A stretch of 64,000 nt of DNA from Salvator merianae. Its lineage: Eukaryota > Chordata > Lepidosauria > Squamata > Teiidae. The stretch is from the NCBI GenBank assembly GCA_003586115.2, contig QVOM02000029.1:25967139-26031138 (forward strand). The letters run 5' to 3'. A model generated the notes under the pieces. The model was not told the origin of the DNA and made no database searches. It saw nothing but the letters and a program-made list of their open reading frames with translations. The position numbers and the translations under genes were made by a program. Numbering within the stretch: the first letter of the stretch is position 1; every line of letters starts with the position of its first letter. Shown in pieces: positions 47,817 through 57,780 of this stretch.

Positions 47817-48053
47817 GAAGAAGAAGAAGAAGAAGAGTTGATTTTTATACCCTGCGTTTCTCACCCGAAGGGACTCAAGGTGGTTGACAAACCTGTTCTT
47901 CTCCCCACAACAGACACCCTGTGAGGTAGGTGGGGCTGTGAGAACTCAGAACAGAGCTGTGATGAGCCCAGGGTCACCCAGCTGGCCTCGTGCAGAGTGC
48001 AGACTTGAACCGGGAGAGTTCCAGATAAGAGTCTGACACGTTAACCACAAGGC
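47817..48053 (-). mobile_element. tRNA-derived CORE-SINE (MIR-like)
   Basis: On the minus strand the element reads 5' to 3' as follows. First comes a tRNA-like head with a box-A-like TTGTGGTTAACG and a box-B-like GGTTCAAGTCT (RNA polymerase III internal promoter). The conserved core follows: GCTGGGTGACCCTGGG, CTCACAGCCCCACCTACCTCA, CAGGGTGTCTGTTGTGGGGAG. The tail GGGTATAAAAATCAACTC, then (TTC)n, is of the type shared with L2-like LINEs. So it is almost certainly an L2-mobilised SINE. Nearly full length at about 240 bp. Confidence 0.8.
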
Positions 48054-48740
48054 CAAATTACAAATATCCCTGTGTTAAGCTTGACCTTCATTATAAACCT
48101 TAAGATCTTTCTAAAATATTAATTAATTATATACAAAAAGGGTTTTTGTTTGTTTGTTTGTTAGTTTGTAGAATTTTCACATATTGGAGAGAAATACAAA
48201 GCAGCCTTTAAAATCAAGATGATGTATGTGAGACATTAGTAAAAGTTCAGCTGGCAAAGAAGCAGAAAAAGGAAAATATGTTTTAACCATAGGTCATATA
48301 AGGAGATGCTGCTGATCATACTGTTAAAGATAAACACATTTTTTGGAGGGGGTGGGTGGAAATAGTACTCTCATATGCACAACAAGAGGAAATGCATTAG
48401 GCAAAATAAATGACTCAGTGATTCATGCCCTGGCATAATGAAACAATTGACAGTAAAGGGAGAAAATCTCCCATGGAAGAATGTGTACATATTTATAAGC
48501 CGAAGGGGAAGATTAATTTAATTCTTTACTGATTTATTGATAACAGAGACCATCGTCCCATTGCAAAATGCTAAATGTCAATTCTAAATGTTCCCATATA
48601 ATTCATTTGCTGTATCATGCCCTTCAATGCAAAGTTATATTAAAAAATTATATATCTTCTTACACTGTCCCCAAAAGAAATAGGTCTTTATATACTTTCC
48701 AAAATTTCCTTCTTAGGTACTTTCTACACTGGACTTAAGG
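48054..48740. other. unannotated, no gene seen
   Basis: AT-rich; nothing recognised. Confidence 0.5.
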
Positions 48741-49108
48741 TGTTTCTGCACAGAAAGGCCCGGGATCAGAATAGTGGGTCTGGAAAAGCCACGCCCACTG
48801 ATTCTAAACATGGAAAGGCATAGGCAGGATCAGCACCATCTGTACGATGACACTGGTCCAGACCAACCCACACTGTGGCCTCAAACACTTGCACAAGCTT
48901 CGGGCTGGACACTGAGGCATCTGAGGGCTAGCAACAAAAGTTCCTAGCCTTGGAGCCTCTGGGGCAGCACTTCAGGGAACGCTTTGGCATGCCACTGAAA
49001 TGACCTGTAGCCCTGAACAAGAAAAGGGTGCCTCTGCATGCCTTCTTGTTTGGGATTGGAGCCCACTGCTGTGCCCAGTAGTCATAATTAAACATGACTA
49101 CCAGTGAT

Positions 49109-49440
49109 CATGAAACTTCAAGGGAGTAGATACCAGGTCACTGCTGAGGCAGTATGGAGGCCAGGAGGTCCCGTGAATGGCCATGCCATGCTTCGTGCAG
49201 GGTGTGAACACCCTGGCTTAAAGCCACTGGTTGCCACTGGTAGATACAGACTAAATATTAGAAAAGACTTTCTGACAGTAAGGGTGATCAGTCAATGGAA
49301 TAGGTTGTCACAGGAAGTGGTGACCTCTCCTTCACTGGAGGCTGGACAGACATTGTCTGGGATGGTTTAGTGAATCCTGCATTGAGCAGGGGGTTGGACT
49401 CAATGATCCTGGAGGTCCCTTCCAACTCTATGATTCTATG
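49109..49440 (+). mobile_element. CR1 LINE 3' fragment
   Basis: Starts ATGAAACTTCAAGGGAGTAGATAC. Encodes the last part of ORF2 (RKDFLTVRVISQWNRLSQEVV), stops at TAG, and ends in CCAACTCTATGATTCTATG. Compared with 15879-16906 it lacks a few codons before the end (GQTLSGMV). A 106-bp foreign segment interrupts it at 49134-49239. Confidence 0.85.
49134..49239. mobile_element. small insertion with 8-bp duplication
   Basis: 106 bp, begins CAGGTCACTGC and ends TTGCCACTG. It sits between two copies of GTAGATAC (49126-49133 and 49240-49247) that are a single copy in the related CR1 at about 16681. An 8-bp TSD with CAG..CTG ends suggests another hAT-type MITE. Internal hairpin GGGTGTGAACACCC. Confidence 0.6.
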
Positions 49441-49491
49441 GCCTCCGTGAATGTGATTGCACTCCATCTAATGCAGAGAGAGGGCATATTC

Positions 49492-50116
49492 ACACTTAGC
49501 AAGTGGAACATTCCGGGACACTTACTGGAACAAAGGGCCTTTCCGCACTTTCTACCTTAGAATGGGATTATTATAGTCCAGCTGCTCCTGGTACAGCTGT
49601 GAAGCACTCCACAGCTATAACAGAAGCAGCTGGACTATAATTATCCCATTCTAAGGTAGAAAGTGCAGAAAGGCCCAAAGTGTTTGCACCTGTAAACAGC
49701 TCCATCTGACTTGAAATACACTGAAGCCCACCTGATGCTCATCTGAAGCCTACCAGCTGTGGTCAAGAAAATTGTAGTCTCAAAGCTGACTAGTGTGATC
49801 AGGTGAGGATCGGGAGTGGTGTATTCACACCACTACCTGATTTGGAATGGTGACAGGGCAGAGACTGCATGGACACGGAGATGCCATCAGATGGTTCAAA
49901 GCCAGGTTTGGACTTTGAGGTCCAGACCTTGGTGGCTGTTCCAGACACAACACAGCTACCAAACTAGTGCACTCTCACTTGCACTGCTTTCCCAGCTGGT
50001 TAGCTCATGGAGTGTTCCAGCACTGACAGGTGCAAACACTTCTCACCGTACCAATCCTGACCAGCCCAAGCCATGCTAGTTAAGAGTGTTCTACTATTGT
50101 AATTGCAAACAGGCCC
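49492..50116 (+). mobile_element. H4-type MITE with perfect TSD
   Basis: 625 bp including a nested 142-bp H2 element. Starts GGGCATATTCACACTTAGC and ends GTAATTGCAAACAGGCCC. Perfect TSD AGA (49489-49491 and 50117-50119). Interior is like 35253-35755 (CACCTGATGCTC, GTGTGATCAGGTGAGGATCGG). Confidence 0.75.
49535..49676. mobile_element. H2 hairpin MITE
   Basis: 142 bp, starts GGGCCTTTCCGCACTTTCTA and ends TAGAAAGTGCAGAAAGGCCC. TSD AAA (49532-49534 and 49677-49679). Left and right arms of about 60 bp are almost perfect inverse copies (CCTTAGAATGGGAT, AGTCCAGCTGCTCC). Inserted inside the H4 element. Confidence 0.88.
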
Positions 50117-50220
50117 AGAGTGTACCTGTGGGGGGCAGGGGCTCACAAGTCCACGTTAGCATGCAGATTTGTGAGTCTCAGAGACTTACTGTTTAGGAAT
50201 CAAGGTCCTGTGTAGAAAGA

Positions 50221-50333
50221 GCCTTATTCTAGATCACATCCTGGTGGGGCTTGCAGTAGTCTGCACTAGCATACAGATAGCAGACTTCTATTCTGAGATA
50301 TAATCTGGAGTATGTCCCAGTGCAACAAGGTCC
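50221..50333. mobile_element. H1 MITE, degraded
   Basis: GCCTTATTCTAGATCACATCC and, at the right, CTATTCTGAGATATAATCTGGA then CCAGTGCAACAAGGTCC are decayed H1 arms. Confidence 0.5.
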
Positions 50334-51244
50334 TAACTGTGCATGTTGTCCTGGACATTGTGTGGGCAGGAGGAGAAAAATGATATTTGGAGAGGCACCT
50401 GTGCCAAACTGGGTGGAGAATGGTTGCAGATAAAAGCTTGGTCTGATATCTCATACTTGTAATTGGAACTGAGCCTGGACACCAGCTATTTTTTACTGGA
50501 ATATGAGGACAGTGACAGCCAGCAAAACTCTACACATAAAACCGTGGTGTAAATTTGGGTTCTGTTTGCAAAGATCAAAGGCATCCCCATCCTACCTTCT
50601 GCTTCACTAGGCTCTCCTGTGTGAAGTTATTCTTAATTATAAGTATTTCTAGAATTCATAAACTAAGTAGTTCTCCCTGAGCAAAAGTTAGATCTATTCT
50701 TGTGCATGCTTTAACTCTAAAAACTGCAGCCAATTTATGACTCATCAGTTACATGGAAAATACAAATACAAAAATATACAAATAGCTGCTGGAACAGAAT
50801 AGAGACTCTCACTGACCACGATATTTTATCAACCTGGGATTGTCTGCTCAGGCAATTCCCATAAGATAAGTGTGAACCTTGCTTAAAAAGTTTTATTTCT
50901 TTCATCCCACGTTCCCCATCAAACATCTTTCCTACTTGTAGTGCTACAAGCACTGCACTAAATGTTAGGCTTTGGGAACAGCTTCTCTGATTGCTGGACA
51001 GACAGAGAGGGCTATTCAGTCCTTCTATCTCTGCATGGGTGTGCATATTCACATGTGCACACACTCATAGATGAATTGGAGTGGTTTTAGCTGAATTCTA
51101 GGAAGAAGGAGGGAGACAGTATGCTGCATTTGGAGTGGGGGTTGCCAGTAGGTGTTTCTGAATAAAGAAGGAGTTAAGAACTAGTTTAAACAAATAAAAT
51201 AAAATTGACTATAGAGAAAAATACCAAAAATCAAGCAAGACAGA
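50334..51244. other. unannotated, no gene seen
   Basis: Nothing recognisable. Confidence 0.5.
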
Positions 51245-51386
51245 GGGCCTTTCTGCACTTTCTACCTTAGAATGGGATAATTGTAGTCCAGCTGCTCCTG
51301 ATATAGCAGTGGAGTGCTTCACTGCTGTACCAGGAGCAGCTGGACTATAATAATCCCATTCTAAGGTAGAAAGAGCGGAAAGGCCC
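51245..51386. mobile_element. H2 hairpin MITE
   Basis: 142 bp, same length as the copy at 49535. Starts GGGCCTTTCTGCACTTTCTA and ends AAGAGCGGAAAGGCCC. Perfect TSD AGA (51242-51244 and 51387-51389). The loop region differs from the other copy but is also self-complementary (AGCAGTGGAGTGCTTCACTGCT). Confidence 0.9.
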
Positions 51387-52089
51387 AGAGGATCTGGAAT
51401 TGATGTGGATACATGAAGGGCTTCTCAGAGTGCTCACTAAAATCTGTATTAAGTGTGTACTAAGATGCTGCTATATGAACTTGCAAGATTTAAACTAAGC
51501 CTTCTCAAAGGAATAATGCAGAACAAACTCTGGTATTGTCAGGCCCTTAGCTGTCACATGCTACCACATCTAAGCCACTTTGAGCTGCTTTTCAAATGCA
51601 GTAGGTGCAGATAGCTTGAAATCTGGGAGAGACATAGCTGGAAGAAGCTATCTTATTTGTTACCTTTACTTAAAAGAATGAAATCCTGATTTGATTAAAT
51701 GCTATTCTCTATACAAATTGTAACTTTGTTTTGTAAATTTATTTAAGTGTTTCTTACCCTGCTCAGAACAGATTAACTATCAAACTTATGTGCATTTAAT
51801 GTAATTTTTTTCCTGGTAATTAAAAGATATAAAAGCCTGTAGGAACAACTTCCATTGTTCAAGTATGCATGTGTTTTTCTTGTAATATGTACATACATAT
51901 CAAATAAAAGTTTTGATGTGATTTGTGAAATCCCTGCACTCATTTATTTTTTCTGTTTTGATCATACTCTTAACAGATTAAGTGGAATAGTAGCATAAAA
52001 TTATTTGCTCAGTTTTCCTTAAATCCATCTATAGCAAACTATGTAAGCAATAAAGAAAGTTCAGAGTTTCAATAACAAAAAATAAGTCA
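51387..52089. other. unannotated, no gene seen
   Basis: AT-rich. About 51540-51610 shares short pieces with 47700-47750. Confidence 0.45.
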
Positions 52090-52860
52090 TAAGGCAATTT
52101 GCTCCAGTTTATAGTTCCACTCAAGCAATTAGAGTAATAATACAGTTTCATATTAGGCATAACCAAAACAGCCCCTCTGGTATGATAGGAAATTTAGAAT
52201 GTTACCCTTGGCTTTTTATTACTCCAACAACCTGTTTAGCTATCTCTGTCAAGCATTAAATTGAATACCTGTAATTTGAATATTTTGATAATTTGAATAA
52301 TTTTGATAAGTCATTCATTTTAATAATCTCAGTTCTACCGGGTATGACTACTTTAACTTGAACCATCTTGGGATATCAGATTGAATACCTTCCCATAAAA
52401 GTAAGTGATTACTTTTGAAAAGATCAGAGTTGAAATTAGTTAAATAAATGTCAAGGTAATTAACCTTATCTACAATTTCAAAACCAAATCTAGCAGCTAA
52501 AGCATGATTCTCTTCATTTGGCAAATCCTATAATAGTATCTTTGATTTAGAAATAATAAATCTAAAAAGGACTAAGAATCCTGTTATTACAGAATTCTAA
52601 AACTTTTAAGGGGACATTCAAGGGGGTGACTAGTGTACAAACCATGTAATCAGCATAAAAATATTATTTATGTGTAGAACTACCCAGCATTTATTCAGAA
52701 ATTCAATTATCTTTCCCATTTAGAGTTGCAAAAGGTTCTAAGGCTAAGACAAAAGGGATAAAGGAGAATCTTTTTTTCTAAAATCTACCAAGGTACTAGA
52801 TTGAGACTGGGGTGAAATTCCAAGATGGTATCCCTATCTTCAGATTCAATTAAGAAGTGG
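52090..52860 (-). pseudogene. L1-like LINE ORF2 relic (RT)
   Basis: The minus-strand translation, with stops and frameshifts, follows L1 ORF2 order. FVLALEPFAT near 52735 is the conserved FVLALEPLA block after motif B. FYADYMV near 52650 stands where motif C, F/YADD, belongs, with the second Asp replaced by Tyr. FEIVDKVNYLDIYLTNF near 52460 resembles the IKYLGIYLT block. GRTEIIKMND near 52340 resembles the GRINIIKMNVLPK block. EIAKQVVGVI is further downstream. The mutated motif C and many stops show it is long dead. It is too decayed to assign to an L1 subfamily. Confidence 0.6.
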
Positions 52861-53189
52861 CTCAAGCAAGGCAGAAGTAAGGTCCGCATGAAAAATTTAA
52901 ACAGTTATTTGAAAATGTGAATTTTATTTGAGTGTATTTGTATTTTAATAGATACAGAACTGAAGATGAATAAGTGAAAAGGCAAAGGGCTTTGCTACAC
53001 TGAAGGAATATGAGTCAGAAAAACATCTTGTGCTTCAAAATATAATCTGCTGCAATGATAGTTGGATTGCACTTCAAGGGAAAACACATATGTAAGATGT
53101 AATTCATTTATAGTGTTTTCCCAAAACTCACAAAAAAAGTTTCAAGTCAAATCTGGATTGTATTGTCCCCATCCCTCCTCATAGAGATA

Positions 53190-53390
53190 ACTTGGACACA
53201 GTGATCCACACTCTGGTAACCTCCAGACTAGATTATTGCAATGCACTTTACATAGGGCTATCCTTGAACATGGTCTGGAAGCTAGAATTAGCACAGAATG
53301 CAGCAGCTCAACTGCTGGTGAAAGTCCATGCCTGAACACCCACAGAAGCCTTTACAAATCCACATTGATGCCCACAATATAAAAATGAAG
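53190..53390 (+). pseudogene. L2-like LINE RT fragment
   Basis: Translation from about 53189 reads LDTVIHTLVTSRLDYCNALY, then IGLSLNMVWKLELAQNAAAQ, ending at a TGA near 53335. The SRLDYCNALY.GL block, followed by QNAAA.LL, is diagnostic of the L2-clade ORF2 region after the RT core. Both flanks are unrecognisable. Confidence 0.75.
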
Positions 53391-54160
53391 TGGATGAAGG
53401 GTAGGGATGTGCTTTCAGTGTGGAAAGAGCACTGTAGAAAAAATGCAGATTATAAGAGCTGTATTCCACATTTGCTATGAGAGATTTCCTCTTTAGGTTT
53501 GATTTTTCTGTGCCAGAAACTGTTCAAATTTGTCCTAAAATCTATGTTTAATGGGACCCGAATACTATATGTTAAAATAGACAGAAAATTAAAAGTTCTG
53601 TATTCTACTGTGATAACAGGAAGCTCAATGGAAAAAGTTTATTTTATACCCCATCTATTAATAAGCAAAAACTGATACAAGATGTTGGATCATTCATATA
53701 AATCTCCTGTTCTTATAGCAAAAATCTGTTGTAGTTTTTCTAAAGGACTGGGTGTTTTTTATTGTTGCTGTTTTTTGTTGTTTTCATTTATGAAGAGAAT
53801 GTGAAGAAACATAGATACTGGTAGATGATTAACTTACTCATATAGCAATTTTTTAATGTTTATCTACCTATTTATTTATTAATTAATTGAAGGTATTTTA
53901 TTCCCCTTCCTATTTGGAATGTCAAAGTGCTTCACAGACAAAACAACTGATAGATATAAAAACCTTATTAAAAACAAATAAAAACAACTGACCCATTTAA
54001 GTTTCTGCACTTTTAGATACCAGTTATTGTTGGTTCTTAGAGTTTTATTAGTCAAATCAACTCTATACTACATTTATTTTTATGTATTCTCCTCTGGGTC
54101 TTTAAAATGTAGATGTATAGCTGATCACATAGCCAACATTTATGCTTCCACATTACATAC
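53391..54160. other. mostly unannotated; L2-like tail piece
   Basis: At 53865-54000, (TTTA)n then TTATTCCCCTTCC..GTGCTTCACAGACAAAAC and AAAACAA-rich sequence resemble the 3' UTR of an L2-like LINE in reverse. No gene. Confidence 0.4.
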
Positions 54161-54164
54161 TTTT

Positions 54165-54330
54165 ATAGAGCTTCTTTTCAGTGTGAGTTCTTTGATGTCA
54201 TTTAAAGTGTGTGCTTTGATTGAAGCTCTTCCCATACTTGAATTTATAGGGATTCTCCCCTGTGTAAATTCCCTCATGCACTGTTACTAAAGCTTTTCCT
54301 GTATTAATTATATTTGTAGGACTTTCCTGG
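54165..54330 (-). pseudogene. C2H2 zinc-finger gene relic
   Basis: The minus strand reads, in one frame, GKALVTVHEGIYTGENPYKF, then KYGKSFNQSTHFK, a stop, and HQRTHTEKK; LYKSM..CGS follows after one more step. This is the repeating signature of tandem C2H2 fingers: linker H-TGE-NPY and the CGKSF…H…H spacing. The zinc ligands are largely gone. The C-x2-C cysteines of the clearest finger read as F and Y, and a stop lies where the helix ends. About two fingers are recognisable. It is either a processed or decayed copy of a ZNF gene, or the end of a dead paralogue. No KRAB, SCAN or BTB domain was seen. Confidence 0.65.
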
Positions 54331-56640
54331 ATGAAATAATAGCCAGAGATAAAACGGTTTTTTTTTTTTCAAATGCTCCTTTTAAAAATGCACCCATCTG
54401 GAGATGAAAACAAAAACAGGCATTTAGACTCCTACCTTGTTCCTCCGCCTCAAAGTCTGATGACACCTCCCTATCAACAAATGCTCACCACTAATAGCTT
54501 ACCACAGTCCCAATTTTTCAAGGTCCTGATTAGCTGCTGGTTGGCAGCATTTGTTCCCATTCTGCAATTGACTCAATTTCCCTCCTCTGTCTCTTCCTAA
54601 TACAACTTGAAGAATGAGTTAACATTGGTCTTAAAATTTCCTGTCTGCAGAAGAGATGGCCGTTCCAAAACTTCAAGGTGACGTAAGATGCATGCAGGGG
54701 TAAAATGTTTGATGCCCCCACACCAAATTTGGCCAGAAGACATCCCTTTCCATGTGTCTGATTACAACCATACAATTATGAAAACCATACAATTGGTTTT
54801 TGTTGAATATGTTTACAACACCTGTTCCTAAAAGGAATTTATATATGATTTTTGTAATAAGAATTATTTATGCACAGAAATGATAAATATTTCATATTCA
54901 TAAACCTTAAAATTAATTATTGAAGATACAGGAATGTAGTTCTTTCTCCAAATTATCCCCAGAATTAATGACCTTCTAATTCAGTGTACCAGTAGACCTG
55001 TTTTAAAATGCCTGCTGATGTACTAGTGCCTGGTAAATGGGACCACAGAGTGATGCCTCTATGATCCAGTTTACCAGAGGATCCATTTTGGCAGCACAAC
55101 AAGTTGCATCACTGAAATGAGTCACTGTTAGCTCTGACAAAATCTTGAGCAACATCAGTTCTGGTAGAGGTGCCACTAGGGATCTACAGTAAAACTTTTT
55201 GCAAGTATTGTTACTTAATATATTTTCATATGGTTATGGTTTTTTTCTTTTCTTTTCTTTTCTATGAGAGAAAATAGTAGACCAAAATGTATATAAAGTC
55301 AATTAATCTAGCAAATGTAGTCTTAAAAAAGTAAAACATACATCCTCACTTAGAATCCTCTTCACCATAGTTATTTTGCAAAATTTATCAGCACAATTGT
55401 TACCAGGTTGTTAAAAAATGTATTGGGCATCTCAAGATGAAAGTGCAGTACAACAATGGACCTACTATGCTACAATGGGGGAAAAAATCATTACTTTCCT
55501 CAGTCTCTGGTTCCTAATTATACTGTTGAGAGGTTAGAGATGAAAATTAAGAGTCATAGTGTGTTGTAGAATGAGTGTATTAGCAAGAAACTTTACACAG
55601 AAAAAAGGATATCCATGCTTTTGGTGAGGCATTTAAAAAGTTTTGCCTGCTAGAGAGATCTTGAAATTTAGCAGTGAAATCAATAATCCCACCAAAGCTG
55701 TCAGACATTTTTGCCGGCAGTCTTTCTATTCCAGGTAACAGCCAAATTTATTTATTTTAAACAATGGTCTCAGAAGGCTTAGGATATTTTTTATGGTTAT
55801 TAAGTACTTCTACTTCTTTCTATCGATAGGTCTGCTGCGTGACAGCTAGACAGAAATAAAAGGTTAGCAGTAATAGCAGTTCAGACAACTAAAATGTTGT
55901 ACTATATAATAAGAGATTGTGACATCCCCAAAGTATATGATTAACTAAAGGAAAAGATTCATGCAGTGCCAGACTCCAGCCAATGCTGCATGCTGTCTTT
56001 GTGAAGTCAGATACTAGTATAAGAAAATGAGTACATCCCCTTCAAAGTTTTTGTACTTGTTTATATAGTATGGTTCAATAAAGATTTAATTCTTCAAGAT
56101 AAAACTTTATTTAGCCTACCACCTTTTTTCCTAGTGAACAGAAGAAAAAAAGCACTCTGTAAGCTCTTACTACATTGAAGTCTTATCTTGTGCTTCAAAA
56201 TAGAATCTGCTGTAATGACAATTGAATGTCACTTCAGATGAGAGCACACATGAAAGATGTAACACATCTAGGATGCTTGTTTTCCCAACACATGTAAAAG
56301 AAGTTGAAAATCAAATCTGTATCACATTGTTCTGCTCTCAACTTCTCACTAATCTTAATTCCTCCTCAATGACTGCCTCACACAAACTATTAATCTCCCA
56401 GCTTTGTTTGTGTACCAGAATCTTGAGATCTGGACCAGATGATGCCAGAGACCAATTATAACAATGGAACTTTCTGCTCAGGACAGAATCTAATTTCAGT
56501 CAATAGTAAGTATGGGATCGGAACACACATCCTCATTATGGTACATCTTCTCTGTGGGTTCATTGACTCAAATTTTGGGTAATACCTATTTTTCCTGTCT
56601 AAAGCCCTTTTAATTGTTAAAAGTTGTTTTGTGTCACAAT
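54331..56640. other. unannotated, no gene seen
   Basis: AT-rich. A (TTTTC)n run lies near 55240-55262. About 56160-56460 resembles 53020-53110 (ATCTTGTGCTTCAAAATA..AATCTGCTG), so an unclassified dispersed repeat is present in both places. Confidence 0.45.
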
Positions 56641-57772
56641 TAGGGGTGTGCACGAAGCTTCGTGGCATTCGATTTTTGATCGAATTTCGTGATTTCGTGC
56701 CCTTCGCATCGAATGCAAAGGGCAACAGAAAATCACGAATGCGAATTGCGAAGGTCCCTCAATTTTTCGAAGCATTTTGGGACCTTCGCAATTTGCTGAT
56801 GTCTCACCTCTCTAGGCTGTCAGCACTGGCGCTGACAGCCTAGGGTGAATCAGCCAGCCAGCAGTGAGCGGAAGTGGAGAAAACTCAACGGAAGGGAGGG
56901 ATTCCCTTCCCGTTGATTTTCCTTCTCTTCCCCTCACTGACTCACCTCCCTAGGCTGTCAGCGCAAGCGCTGACAGACTAGGGTGAATGAGGCAGCCAGC
57001 AGCCATCAGAAACGGAGCTATCAAGGCGAAGGGAAGACCTTTGCCTCGATTTCACCACTTCCGATGGCGCTCGCCTCTCTCTCATCCCCCCCCCGGTCTG
57101 TCATTACACTGACAGACTGCGGCGGGAGTGAGAGAGAGCGCTGTGCCATCGGAAACGAAGAAATCAAGGCAAAGGGAAGACCTTTGCCTCGATTTCATCG
57201 CTTCCGATGGCGCTTTCCTCTCTCTGATCCCCCCCCCCAGTCTGTCATTACGCTGACAGACTGCGGCGGGAGTGAGAGAGAGCGCTGCGCCATCGGAAAC
57301 GAAGAAATCAAGGCAAAGGGAAGACCTTTGCCTCGATTTCACCACTTCCGATGGCGCTCGCCTCTCTCTCATCCCCCCCCAGTCTGTCATTACACTGACA
57401 GACTGCGGCGGGAGTGAGAGAGAGCGCTACGCCATCGGAAACAAAGAAATCAAGGCAAAGGGAAGACCTTTGCCTCGATTTCATCGCTTCCGATGGCGCT
57501 CGCCTCTCTCTCATCCCCTCCCCCAGTCTGTCATTACACTGACAGACTGGGGGGGGGGGAATGAGAGAGAGGCGAGCACAATCCGAAGCAGAGAAATTAA
57601 GGCAAAGCTCTTCCCTTCGCCTTGTTTTCTCTGCTTCCGTTCGCGGCGAAAATCTTCGCTGCGAAAACAAAGGGCTTCATTTTCGTGCGTATTTTTTCGC
57701 ACAAAAACGAAGCCTAGGAGCTTCGCATTCCTGCGAAGCGAAAAGGGAAAAGTGCCTTCGTGCACATCCCTA
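56641..57772 (-). mobile_element. T-hAT element C (1,132 bp)
   Basis: Starts TAGGGGTGTGCACGAAG and ends CTTCGTGCACATCCCTA. Perfect 8-bp TSD GTCACAAT (56633-56640 and 57773-57780). Inverted relative to A and B: its left arm has the GCGAAGGTCCCTC..GGGACCTTCGC hairpin that forms the right arm of A and B. The inner hairpin CTGTCAGC..GCGCTGACAG occurs twice (56815-56840 and 56955-56980). Contains a separate 143-bp tandem array. CpG-rich. Confidence 0.88.
57030..57560. repeat. 143-bp tandem array, about 4 units
   Basis: GTCTGTCATTACRCTGACAG recurs at 57096, 57240, 57382 and 57526 (144, 142 and 144 bp apart). Each unit pairs CCGATGGCGCT with AGCGC..GCCATCGG and contains a poly-C run and a TTTGCCTCGATTTC block. 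The unit is unrelated in phase to the 88-bp unit of A and B. Confidence 0.88.
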
Positions 57773-57780
57773 GTCACAAT

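Larger units (their letters stand above)
48741..50222 (+). mobile_element. H5 MITE, outer layer of an insertion nest
   Basis: The left part, 48741-49108, begins GTGTTTCTGCACAGAAAGGCCC and contains GTGGGTCTGGAAAAGCC and AAGCTTCGGGCTGGACACTGAGG. The middle part, 49441-49491, reads GCCTCCGTGAATGTG..CACTCCATCTAATGCAGA, like the H5 block GCCTCCTTGAACAGG..CTCTGTCCAGTGCAAA. The right part, 50117-50222, ends GTGTAGAAAGAGCC. The interruptions are a CR1 fragment (49109-49440) and an H4 element (49492-50116). Confidence 0.6.

Noticed and set aside
47940..48053. tRNA gene on the minus strand
   Set aside because: The box A/B-like sequences belong to the tRNA-derived head of a SINE. The cloverleaf is not maintained, and the SINE core follows directly.
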